Assembly: GCA_022717655.1 (NCBI GenBank)
Contig: JAIIAN010000163.1
Coordinates: 1-6,771 of the forward strand
DNA length: 6,771 nt
Direction: 5' to 3'
Source of the DNA: Bacillota bacterium
Lineage (GTDB): Bacteria > Bacillota > Clostridia > Lachnospirales > Lachnospiraceae
Part shown: positions 1 through 5,957 of the stretch, one piece after another
Position numbering within the stretch: the first letter of the stretch is position 1
Layout of the letters: each line of letters begins with the position of its first letter
Notes under the pieces: generated by a model
Seen by the model: only the letters and a program-made list of their open reading frames with translations
Database searches by the model: none
Told to the model about the DNA's origin: nothing
Program-made: the position numbers and the translations under genes

Positions 1-11
1 TAAAAAAAGGA

Positions 12-95
12 TGCAGGAGATGGGACTTGAACCCACACGATATTGCTACCACAGGCACCTGAAGCCTGCGCGTCTGCCAATTCCGCCACTCCTGC
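12..95 (-). tRNA. tRNA-Leu, anticodon CAG
   Basis: Read on the minus strand this folds as an 84-nt class II tRNA. The acceptor stem is GCAGGAG/CTCCTGC (95-89 and 19-13) and the discriminator is A at 12. The D arm contains GGCGGAATTGGCAGACGC. The anticodon loop TTCAGGT is closed by CAGGC/GCCTG, which puts the anticodon CAG at 61-59 to read CUG leucine codons. A long variable arm follows, as expected for tRNA-Leu, and then a T arm with TGGGTTCAAGTCCCA. The 3' CCA is not encoded (the next bases are TCC), so it must be added after transcription. A run of seven T (minus strand, positions 8-2) begins four bases past the discriminator and may help terminate transcription, but I see no separate hairpin there and the window ends. 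The gene is divergent from carA and unrelated to it in function. Confidence 0.97.
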
Positions 96-134
96 ATCTG
101 TTATTAAGTTTGCACTTTTGTAAGCACAAGGGAT

Positions 135-163
135 ACTATACAATAATATGTAAAAAAAGTCAA
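135..163 (-). promoter_or_regulatory. Sigma-A-type promoter of the tRNA-Leu gene
   Basis: On the minus strand there is TTGACT (163-158), a 17-bp spacer, and TATAGT (140-135). This is a near-consensus housekeeping promoter. Transcription would start near 128, giving a 5' leader of about 33 nt that RNase P would remove. The strong match and correct spacing upstream of a tRNA make this a confident call, although no start site is shown directly. Confidence 0.82.
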
Positions 164-205
164 GACTATTTTTAAAAAAATAATCGAAAAAGATAAAAAG
201 AGATG

Positions 206-214
206 TGGTATAAT
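206..214 (+). promoter_or_regulatory. Extended -10 promoter of carAB
   Basis: TGGTATAAT gives a perfect -10 hexamer (209-214) preceded by the TGn extension (206-208). No good -35 lies at 16-18 bp; the nearest partial match is TCGAAA at 184-189 with a 19-bp spacer, so the extended -10 would carry recognition. Transcription would begin near 221, leaving a leader of about 213 nt before carA. It faces away from the tRNA promoter and the two core promoters do not overlap. Confidence 0.72.
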
Positions 215-222
215 ATAAAGTA

Positions 223-270
223 ATCTCAGAATATTCACGGAACTTATCTTTGTGACGGACTGTCTGAGGT
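223..270 (+). promoter_or_regulatory. Base-paired element at the start of the carA leader
   Basis: Directly after the predicted start, 223-230 pairs with 263-270 (eight pairs, one of them T-G). Inside this, 235-238 (TCAC) pairs with 252-255 (GTGA) and can extend through two wobble pairs. A competing hairpin, 260-263 (CTGT) with 271-274 (ACAG), uses part of the same strand, so two folds could exclude each other. No U-rich terminator follows, and I do not recognise a known riboswitch or a convincing PyrR site. A regulatory role is inference only. The rest of the leader (275-433) is A-rich and holds only a possible 14-codon ORF. Confidence 0.3.
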
Positions 271-338
271 ACAGGAAAAAGTGAGCAGAAGATAAAAAAT
301 TTTAAAACTGTAAAAAATATAGAAAAAAAGGTTGAAAA

Positions 339-383
339 ATGAAATATCTTGTGATACACTTTTTACAATTTGGGGAAAAATAG
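339..383 (+). CDS. Possible 14-residue upstream ORF in the carA leader
   Basis: An ATG at 339 opens a short frame reading MKYLVIHFLQFGEK and stopping at TAG (381-383), 50 bp before carA. A weak ribosome-binding-like AAAGG (328-332 area) lies a few bases upstream. It falls inside the long carA leader, where a translated short ORF could affect expression. The peptide has no recognisable family and no obvious run of regulatory codons (no pyrimidine- or arginine-specific pattern). In such AT-rich DNA a frame this short arises easily by chance, so this is a weak candidate. Confidence 0.15.
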   Translation: MKYLVIHFLQFGEK

Positions 384-433
384 GAAACCCGTAAACTAAC
401 AGCAAGAAATAGGAAAGGGAGACAGGTGAAAAA

Positions 434-1507
434 ATGAAAGCATTTTTGATACTGGAAGACGGCACCGTCTTTACCGGCACCAGCATTGGGTCGAAAAAAG
501 AAATTATTAGTGAGATAGTCTTTAACACATCTATGACAGGTTATCTTGAAGTCCTTACGGACCCTTCTTATGCCGGACAGGCTGTCTGCATGACATATCC
601 GTTAATTGGTAATTATGGTATCTGCCACGAAGACCAGGAGTCTTTGAAACCGTGGCCAGATGGTTACATCGTCAGAGAATTATCGAGAATTCCAAGTAAT
701 TTCCGCTGTGAAGATACAATTCAAAACTTTCTTAAGAAATATGATATTCCAGGTATTGCCGGAATCGACACAAGAGCATTGACAAAAATCTTAAGAGAAA
801 AAGGTACCATGAATGGTATGATTACAACGAATGAAAACTACAATCTGGATGAGATTATTCCGAAATTAAAAGAATACACAACCGGAAAAGTAGTTGAGCG
901 GGTTACCTGCGAAGAAAAACACGTCTTAAAAGGAACTGGTCCAAAAGTTGCACTGCTTGACTTTGGTGCAAAAGAAAACATCGCAAAATCCTTAAATGAA
1001 AGAGGATGCGAAGTAACAATTTATCCGGCAGCAACACCGGCTGAAGAAATCTTAAAGAGCAATCCGGACGGAATCATGCTCTCAAATGGACCTGGAGACC
1101 CGAAAGAATGTGTTTCCATTATAAAAGAAGTGAAGAAACTTTATGATTCAGAAGTTCCGATTTTTGCAATCTGCCTTGGACATCAGTTAATGGCGTTAGC
1201 AACAGGCGCGGATACCAAGAAAATGAAATACGGACACAGAGGAGGAAACCATCCGGTCAAAGATTTGGAAACCGGAAGAGTTTACATTTCCTCACAGAAC
1301 CATGGTTATATGGTAGATACAGATACCTTAGACCCGAATGTGGCAGTACCGGCATTTGAAAATGTAAATGATAAGACAAACGAAGGACTGAAATATATCG
1401 GAAAGAATATTTTTACCGTACAGTTCCATCCGGAAGCATGCCCAGGACCACAGGATTCAGGATACTTATTTGACAGATTTATGAAGATGATGGAGGAAAG
1501 CAAATAA
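434..1507 (+). CDS. carA: Carbamoyl-phosphate synthetase small (glutaminase) subunit
   Basis: CarA hydrolyses glutamine and passes ammonia through a tunnel to CarB for cytoplasmic carbamoyl phosphate synthesis, the shared first step of pyrimidine and arginine synthesis. The protein has 357 residues, normal for the family. The N-terminal CarA domain (about 1-150) shows the typical FNTSMTGYLEVLTDPSYAGQ and GIAGIDTRALTKILREKG motifs. A class I glutamine amidotransferase domain (about 170-355) follows, with LSNGPGDP (216-223), the nucleophile C247 in AICLGHQL, the GHRGGNHPV motif (267-275), and the catalytic pair H332 and E334 in FHPEACPGP, so the glutaminase site is intact. The start at ATG 434 is supported by AGGTGA at 424-429, with a second purine-rich stretch (GGGAG, 417-421) just upstream, and by the alignment beginning at the usual N-terminus. 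The stop overlaps the carB start (TAATG), implying translational coupling. No other pyr or arg gene is adjacent in the window, so the enzyme may serve both pathways. Confidence 0.98.
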   Translation: MKAFLILEDGTVFTGTSIGSKKEIISEIVFNTSMTGYLEVLTDPSYAGQAVCMTYPLIGNYGICHEDQESLKPWPDGYIVRELSRIPSNFRCEDTIQNFLKKYDIPGIAGIDTRALTKILREKGTMNGMITTNENYNLDEIIPKLKEYTTGKVVERVTCEEKHVLKGTGPKVALLDFGAKENIAKSLNERGCEVTIYPAATPAEEILKSNPDGIMLSNGPGDPKECVSIIKEVKKLYDSEVPIFAICLGHQLMALATGADTKKMKYGHRGGNHPVKDLETGRVYISSQNHGYMVDTDTLDPNVAVPAFENVNDKTNEGLKYIGKNIFTVQFHPEACPGPQDSGYLFDRFMKMMEESK

Positions 1508-4500
1508 TGCCGAAGATTCAGGATATTAAAAAAGTACTTGTAATCGGCTCCGGTCCGATTGTAATCGGACAGGCAGCAGAGTTTGACTATGCGGGAACAC
1601 AGGCTTGCCGTTCCTTGAAAGAAGAAGGAATTGAAGTTGTACTCTTAAACTCCAATCCGGCAACCATCATGACAGATAAAGATATTGCAGACCGCGTTTA
1701 TATTGAACCGCTTACCGTTGAAGTGGTAGAGCAGTTAATTATGAAAGAAAAACCGGACAGTGTGCTTCCAACTCTTGGTGGACAGGCAGGATTAAACCTT
1801 GCAATGGAACTTGAAGAAAGAGGATTCTTAAAAGAACATCATGTACGTCTGATCGGTACTACTTCGCAGACAATCAAAAAAGCGGAAGACCGTCAGGAAT
1901 TTAAAGATACCATGGAAAAAATCGGAGAGCCGGTTGCAGCATCTTTAGTTGTACGTAGTGTAGAAGCAGGTATTGAGTTTACGAACAAGATCGGTTATCC
2001 GGTTGTTCTTCGTCCGGCTTATACTCTTGGTGGAAGCGGTGGCGGTATCGCTTATAATGAAGAGCAGTTAGTAGAAATTCTGGAAAACGGTCTGCGTCTT
2101 TCTCGTGTTGGAGAAGTTTTAGTAGAACGTTGTATCGCAGGATGGAAAGAAATTGAATACGAAGTAATGCGTGACGGTGCAGGAAACTGTATTACCGTTT
2201 GTAACATGGAAAACATTGATCCGGTTGGTGTCCATACCGGAGACAGTATCGTAGTTGCACCATCTCAGACTCTTGGTGACAAAGAGTATCAGATGCTTCG
2301 TACTTCTGCACTCAATATCATTACAGAACTTGGAATTACAGGTGGATGTAACGTACAGTATGCATTAAATCCAGACAGCTTTGAATACTGTGTTATCGAA
2401 GTAAACCCGCGAGTTTCCCGTTCTTCTGCACTGGCTTCTAAAGCAACCGGTTACCCGATTGCAAAAGTTGCAGCAAAGATTGCACTTGGTTATACACTTG
2501 ATGAAATTCCAAATGCAATTACAGGAAAAACTTATGCAAGTTTCGAGCCAATGCTGGACTACTGTGTTGTAAAGATTCCGCGTCTGCCGTTCGATAAATT
2601 CATCAGTGCAAAGAGAACTTTAACTACACAGATGAAAGCAACCGGAGAAGTTATGAGCATCTGCAATAACTTTGAAGGTGCATTAATGAAAGCCATCCGT
2701 TCTCTGGAACAGCATGTAGACAGTCTTATGTCTTATGACTTTGCAAGCTTGACCAAAGAAGAATTAATCGAAGAATTAAAAATTGTCGATGATATGAGAA
2801 TCTGGAGAATTGCAGAAGCAATCAGAAAAGGCATTTCTTATGAAGAAATTCATGCAATTACAAAGATTGATATCTGGTTCATCGATAAACTTGCAATTCT
2901 TGTAGAAATGGAACAGGCGTTAAGAGAACAGGAATTAACAGAAGACTTACTGCGTGAAGCAAAGAGAATCGAATTCCCGGACAATGTCATTGCACGTATC
3001 ACAGGGAAGACAGAAGATGAAATCAAAGCATTAAGAAAAGAATGGAATATCACCGCTGCTTATAAGATGGTAGATACCTGTGCAGCAGAGTTTGCAGCAG
3101 AAACACCATACTACTATTCTGTATATGGTGGAGAAAATGAAGCGGTTGGTGAGACAACAAAGAAAAAAGTACTGGTACTTGGTTCCGGGCCAATCCGTAT
3201 TGGACAGGGTATCGAGTTCGACTTCTGTTCTGTACATTGTACCTGGGCATTTAAGAAGGAAAACTATGAAACTATTATTATCAACAACAATCCGGAAACT
3301 GTAAGTACAGACTTTGATATTGCAGATAAACTGTATTTCGAGCCATTAACACCGGAAGATGTAGAAAATGTAGTAAATGTCGAAAAACCGGACGGAGCAG
3401 TGGTTCAGTTTGGTGGACAGACAGCAATCAAATTGACAGAGGCCTTGATGAAGATGGGTGTTCCGATTCTTGGAACATCTGCAGAAGATGTAGATGCGGC
3501 AGAGGACCGTGAACTCTTTGATAAGATTCTTGAAGAGTGTCATATTCCAAGACCGCAGGGGCATACAGTATATACAGCAGAAGAAGCAAAACAGGCAGCA
3601 CATGAACTGGGATATCCGGTTTTAGTTCGTCCTTCTTATGTACTTGGCGGTCAGGGTATGCAGATTGCAATCAACGATGAAGACGTGGAACAGTATATCG
3701 GAATTATCAATCGAATTGCACAGGAACACCCGATTCTGGTTGATAAGTATCTTCAGGGAAAAGAAATCGAAGTCGATGCAATCTGTGATGGACAGGATAT
3801 TTTAATTCCTGGTATCATGGAACATATCGAGAGAGCGGGTATCCATTCCGGTGACAGTATTTCTGTTTATCCGGCACGTACCATCTCTGATACTGCAAAG
3901 AAGACAATTGAAGAATACACCAGACGTCTGGCAAAATCTCTGCACGTTATCGGTATGATTAACATTCAGTTTATCGTATGCGGAGAAGATGTCTATGTAA
4001 TCGAGGTAAATCCTCGTTCCAGTCGTACCGTACCGTATATCAGCAAGGTAACCGGTATTCCGATTGTACCGCTTGCAACAAAGATGATTCTTGGTTACAA
4101 ACTGCGTGACCTTGGATATGAACCGGGACTTCAGCCGGAAGCAAAACACATTGCAATCAAGATGCCGGTATTCTCATTCGAGAAAATCCGTGGTGCTGAT
4201 ATCAGCCTTGGACCGGAAATGAAATCTACAGGTGAATGCCTTGGTATTGCTCAGTCCTTTAATGAAGCACTGTATAAAGCATTCTTAGGTGCCGGAATTA
4301 ATCTTCCAAAACACAAGAACATGATTATTACAGTAAAAGATGAGGACAAAGAAGAAGTGATTCCGATTGCACGTCGTTTTGAAGCTTTGGGATACAAGAT
4401 TTACGCAACAAGAAGTACTGCAAAAGTACTTCAGGAAAATGGTGTTCATGCCGTTCGTACCAATAAAATTGAACAGCCGTCACCAAACCTTATGGATCTG

Positions 4501-4707
4501 ATTTTAGGACATAAAATTGACCTGGTTATCGATACCCCGTCTCAGGGTGTAGAAAAAGCAAAAGATGGATTTATTATTCGTCGAAATGCAATTGAAACCG
4601 GTGTCAATGTACTGACTTCTCTTGATACAGCAGAAGCTTTAGTAACAAGTTTGGAAAATACAGATATTCAGAAACTGGAACTGATTGATATTGCAACTGT
4701 AAAATAA
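1507..4707 (+). CDS. carB: Carbamoyl-phosphate synthetase large subunit
   Basis: CarB uses bicarbonate, ammonia from CarA and two ATP to make carbamoyl phosphate. It has 1066 residues, full length for the family. Order: carboxyphosphate ATP-grasp half (about 1-400) with GSGPIVIGQAAEFDYAG (14-30), LNSNPATIMTD (47-57), RPAYTLGGSGGG (169-180) and metal ligands E298/N300 in IEVNPRVSRSSA; oligomerisation domain (about 401-545); carbamoyl phosphate ATP-grasp half (about 550-930) with GSGPIRIGQGIEFDF (559-573), RPSYVLGGQGM (709-719) and E833/N835 in IEVNPRSSRT; and a C-terminal MGS-like allosteric domain (about 935-1066). Both active sites look complete. Compared with the E. coli protein as I recall it, ornithine ligands E783 and D791 are kept (E775, D783), but E892 corresponds to M886. 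In the UMP pocket T968, T971 and K987 are kept, while N1015/T1017 become D1009/P1011. The start is fixed by GGAGGA at 1492-1497, nine bases before the ATG, inside the end of carA. Confidence 0.98.
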   Translation: MPKIQDIKKVLVIGSGPIVIGQAAEFDYAGTQACRSLKEEGIEVVLLNSNPATIMTDKDIADRVYIEPLTVEVVEQLIMKEKPDSVLPTLGGQAGLNLAMELEERGFLKEHHVRLIGTTSQTIKKAEDRQEFKDTMEKIGEPVAASLVVRSVEAGIEFTNKIGYPVVLRPAYTLGGSGGGIAYNEEQLVEILENGLRLSRVGEVLVERCIAGWKEIEYEVMRDGAGNCITVCNMENIDPVGVHTGDSIVVAPSQTLGDKEYQMLRTSALNIITELGITGGCNVQYALNPDSFEYCVIEVNPRVSRSSALASKATGYPIAKVAAKIALGYTLDEIPNAITGKTYASFEPMLDYCVVKIPRLPFDKFISAKRTLTTQMKATGEVMSICNNFEGALMKAIRSLEQHVDSLMSYDFASLTKEELIEELKIVDDMRIWRIAEAIRKGISYEEIHAITKIDIWFIDKLAILVEMEQALREQELTEDLLREAKRIEFPDNVIARITGKTEDEIKALRKEWNITAAYKMVDTCAAEFAAETPYYYSVYGGENEAVGETTKKKVLVLGSGPIRIGQGIEFDFCSVHCTWAFKKENYETIIINNNPETVSTDFDIADKLYFEPLTPEDVENVVNVEKPDGAVVQFGGQTAIKLTEALMKMGVPILGTSAEDVDAAEDRELFDKILEECHIPRPQGHTVYTAEEAKQAAHELGYPVLVRPSYVLGGQGMQIAINDEDVEQYIGIINRIAQEHPILVDKYLQGKEIEVDAICDGQDILIPGIMEHIERAGIHSGDSISVYPARTISDTAKKTIEEYTRRLAKSLHVIGMINIQFIVCGEDVYVIEVNPRSSRTVPYISKVTGIPIVPLATKMILGYKLRDLGYEPGLQPEAKHIAIKMPVFSFEKIRGADISLGPEMKSTGECLGIAQSFNEALYKAFLGAGINLPKHKNMIITVKDEDKEEVIPIARRFEALGYKIYATRSTAKVLQENGVHAVRTNKIEQPSPNLMDLILGHKIDLVIDTPSQGVEKAKDGFIIRRNAIETGVNVLTSLDTAEALVTSLENTDIQKLELIDIATVK

Positions 4708-4727
4708 ACAGTGTAGAACTGGAAAGA

Positions 4728-4770
4728 AGAAGCGGATTGTGGGAAATTGGCAATCCGCTTTTCTGATTTT
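4728..4770 (+). terminator. Rho-independent terminator of carAB
   Basis: AAGCGGATTG (4730-4739) pairs perfectly over ten bases with CAATCCGCTT (4751-4760) around an 11-nt loop. It is followed by a T-rich tail (TTTTCTGATTTT, starting inside the stem end). It lies 22 bp after the carB stop and should separate carAB from uppP, although the interrupted T tract may allow some read-through. Confidence 0.88.
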
Positions 4771-4775
4771 AAGAG

Positions 4776-4792
4776 ATGATTTTAAAAATCAT
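4776..4792. promoter_or_regulatory. Perfect palindrome upstream of uppP, possible operator
   Basis: ATGATTTTAAAAATCAT is a perfect 8-bp inverted repeat around a single central A. With a one-base centre it cannot form an RNA hairpin at full length, so a protein-binding DNA dyad is more likely if it is functional. It lies 34 bp before the uppP start, next to a -10-like TAAAAT (4794-4799) that lacks a recognisable -35. In AT-rich DNA such a repeat may also be chance. No regulator is identified. Confidence 0.3.
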
Positions 4793-4826
4793 GTAAAATC
4801 AAGTTTAAATTTTAAAGGAGACATCA

Positions 4827-5669
4827 ATGGATTTTATTGAATTACTCAAGGTTATTTTTCTTGGAATTGTCGAGGGAATTACCGAGTGGCTTCCGGTCAG
4901 CAGTACCGGACATCTGATTTTAGTAGAAGAATTTATCAAATTAAATGTAAGTGAGTCATTCTGGGAAATGTTTATGGTTGTCATCCAGCTTGGAGCAATC
5001 ATGGCGGTTGTAGTCTTGTATTTTAAAGATTTATGGCCGTTTCAGAATCAAAAAAAGGCAAAAGGAGCACTGGAACGTTATGTAAAAACCGATAAAATGA
5101 TTATGTGGTTTAAAATCGTCGTTTCCTGTATTCCGTCAATTGTAATTGGTCTGCCGTTCAATGACTTTATTGAAGAGCATTTTAATAACTATCTGGTTGT
5201 TTCAATTATGCTGATTGTCTACGGTATCTTCTTTATTTTAATCGAAAATTATAATAAGAAGAGAACGGCTTCCATTAATTTCGTTGCAGAAATCGGCTGG
5301 AAAACCGCATTTCTTATTGGAGTATTTCAGCTTTTAGCAGTCATTCCTGGAACTTCCCGTTCCGGTGCAACCATCATTGGAGGCATCCTGCTTGGAACTT
5401 CAAGAACCGTTGCCGCAGAATATACCTTCTTCCTTGCAATTCCGACCATGTTTGGTGCAAGTTTATTAAAACTGGTAAAATTTGGTCTGAACTTTACCGG
5501 AACAGAGGCAATGATTCTGACTGTCGGAACAGTAGTTTCCTTTGTGGTTTCGATTTTGGCAATCAAATTCCTGATGGGATATATCAAAAAACATGACTTT
5601 AAAGTATTTGGATGGTATCGAATCGTCCTTGGTATTGTGGTATTATTATTCTTTTCACTCTTTCGATAA
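4827..5669 (+). CDS. uppP: Undecaprenyl-diphosphatase (UppP/BacA family)
   Basis: This integral-membrane enzyme removes a phosphate from undecaprenyl diphosphate to regenerate the C55 lipid carrier for peptidoglycan and other surface polymers; extra dosage is known to raise bacitracin tolerance. The 280-residue protein is full length. It has both family signature regions: EGITEWLPVSSTGH (16-29), containing E16, E20, S26 and H29 that match the E. coli catalytic residues E17, E21, S27 and H30, and PGTSRSGATIIGG (174-186), containing the catalytic arginine R178. Hydrophobic segments at about 47-66, 93-111, 121-139, 158-175, 200-219, 229-253 and 261-279, plus the two re-entrant signature loops, fit the known fold. 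AAAGGAG (4814-4820) lies six bases before the ATG and fixes the start. The gene stands alone after the carB terminator. Its promoter is not clear: I see only a -10-like TAAAAT near a palindrome, so read-through from carAB could contribute. Confidence 0.97.
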   Translation: MDFIELLKVIFLGIVEGITEWLPVSSTGHLILVEEFIKLNVSESFWEMFMVVIQLGAIMAVVVLYFKDLWPFQNQKKAKGALERYVKTDKMIMWFKIVVSCIPSIVIGLPFNDFIEEHFNNYLVVSIMLIVYGIFFILIENYNKKRTASINFVAEIGWKTAFLIGVFQLLAVIPGTSRSGATIIGGILLGTSRTVAAEYTFFLAIPTMFGASLLKLVKFGLNFTGTEAMILTVGTVVSFVVSILAIKFLMGYIKKHDFKVFGWYRIVLGIVVLLFFSLFR

Positions 5670-5722
5670 TCAATGTTTTTCTGATTCATTTAAGGTTTAT
5701 TAAGATAGTTTCTTCTTTTTTT

Positions 5723-5743
5723 ATAAAACGGACATAGTTTTAT
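5723..5743. promoter_or_regulatory. Inverted repeat before the small-RNA promoter, possible operator
   Basis: ATAAAAC (5723-5729) and GTTTTAT (5737-5743) are perfect 7-bp arms around a 7-base centre. The repeat covers the place where the -35 region of the TATAAT at 5757 should be, a position suited to a repressor or activator that replaces a missing -35. It could instead form a weak hairpin at the 3' end of the uppP transcript. The function is inferred from position only. Confidence 0.3.
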
Positions 5744-5756
5744 CACAATTTATCTT

Positions 5757-5762
5757 TATAAT
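5757..5762 (+). promoter_or_regulatory. -10 box (TATAAT) of a candidate small RNA
   Basis: A perfect TATAAT lies seven bases before the first base of the stem-loop that begins at 5770, the usual distance to a transcription start. The -35 is poor: at 17 bp spacing the sequence is ATAGTT, and CGGACA at 5729-5734 is too far (22 bp). It therefore looks weak or activator-dependent. In AT-rich DNA a single hexamer match is modest evidence. The exact fit to the start of the structure is what raises it. Confidence 0.45.
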
Positions 5763-5768
5763 AGGTTT

Positions 5769-5840
5769 CAGATAGTTGATGAACCACTCACTATCTCCCC
5801 CCTCAAGTAAAAAAACCGGTGCGTAAGCATCGGTTTTTTT
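5769..5840 (+). ncRNA. Candidate small RNA (about 70 nt) with C-rich linker
   Basis: Between uppP and the carbamate kinase gene there is an apparently complete small transcription unit. A -10 box ends at 5762. A 5' stem-loop follows, AGATAGT (5770-5776) with ACTATCT (5790-5796), plus two further pairs (5778-5779 with 5788-5789) past a bulged T and an 8-nt loop. Then comes a single-stranded linker with six consecutive C (5797-5802, CCCCCCTCAAGT), and last a strong terminator. Stem-loop, exposed C-run and terminator is the architecture of Firmicutes regulatory RNAs that pair with ribosome binding sites, such as the RsaE/RoxS type; I do not recognise this one as a known family. The linker contains CCCTC, complementary to GAGGG just before the carbamate kinase start. 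Alternatives: the end of the uppP mRNA, or an attenuator in a longer carbamate kinase leader. A 15-codon frame (5779-5826, MNHSLSPPSSKKTGA) overlaps it but has no well-placed ribosome binding site. Confidence 0.45.
5809..5840 (+). terminator. Strong, near-symmetric rho-independent terminator
   Basis: CCGGTGC (5816-5822) and GCATCGG (5827-5833) form a seven-pair stem with one G-T pair, capped by a GTAA (GNRA) tetraloop. It is flanked by seven A and seven T. The A and T tracts extend the stem and make it able to act in both directions, although no minus-strand gene is visible to its right. It would end the candidate small RNA and any transcript reading out of uppP, which stops 139 bp upstream. 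Confidence 0.92.
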
Positions 5841-5854
5841 CATTTTAATAGGAA

Positions 5855-5878
5855 CACTTTGTACGATGTAGAAAAGTG
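5855..5878. promoter_or_regulatory. Imperfect inverted repeat upstream of the carbamate kinase promoter
   Basis: CACTTT (5855-5860) and AAAGTG (5873-5878) are perfect outer arms, and inside them TAC (5862-5864) and GTA (5868-5870) continue the dyad around GAT. One unpaired base on the left and two on the right interrupt it. It ends nine bases before the -35 hexamer, a typical activator position. I cannot match it to a known operator, and an arginine box is not evident. Confidence 0.3.
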
Positions 5879-5887
5879 ATATCCTGC

Positions 5888-5916
5888 TTGCATAAATGAC
5901 TAAAGAGAGGTAAAAT
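5888..5916 (+). promoter_or_regulatory. Sigma-A-type promoter of the carbamate kinase gene
   Basis: TTGCAT (5888-5893), a 17-bp spacer and TAAAAT (5911-5916) lie upstream of the gene. The -10 is a five-of-six match and the -35 keeps TTG. The predicted start near 5923 leaves a leader of about 35 nt, enough for the ribosome binding site. It lies after the terminator at 5809-5840, so the gene can be expressed independently of uppP. Confidence 0.6.
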
Positions 5917-5957
5917 AGAAGTATTAAAAGCATCAGAGGGAAAGGGGTACTTATTTT

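Noticed and set aside
221..300. PyrR-binding anti-antiterminator in the carA leader
   Set aside because: GAGGT at 266-270 recalls the GAGGY core of PyrR sites, but the rest of the consensus and its closing stem do not fit, and no downstream intrinsic terminator is present.
244..528. 94-codon minus-strand frame across the carA leader and 5' end
   Set aside because: It runs antisense over the carA promoter transcript and start, its low-complexity F/S/L-rich translation reflects A-rich DNA, and its only support is the absence of stops.
2850..4149. Several minus-strand and out-of-frame plus-strand frames of 65-115 codons inside carB
   Set aside because: All lie within the intact carB gene, overlap one another, have no ribosome binding sites or recognisable domains, and are shadows of its codon pattern.
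5668..5686. Terminator directly after uppP (AATCA/TGATT)
   Set aside because: The five-pair AT-rich stem has a T-rich loop but no T-tract after it. The hairpin at 5809-5840 is much stronger.
5327..5689. 120-codon minus-strand frame opposite uppP
   Set aside because: It is antisense to the conserved catalytic region of uppP, and its sequence is explained by the uppP codons.
5779..5826. 15-codon frame MNHSLSPPSSKKTGA as a leader peptide
   Set aside because: The nearest AGG is about 13 bases away and poor. The frame covers the stem, the C-run and the terminator, so RNA structure explains the sequence better, although attenuation by translation is not fully excluded.
5769..5840. Known small riboswitch (preQ1, fluoride, mini-ykkC/guanidine-II) before the kinase gene
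   Set aside because: The conserved loop and pseudoknot sequences of these classes, as I know them, are absent; only the generic stem plus terminator layout is shared.
5721..5933. 70-codon minus-strand frame in the intergenic region after uppP
   Set aside because: It reads straight through the strong terminator hairpin at 5809-5840, which can act in both directions, and would overlap the kinase promoter. No family resemblance is seen.
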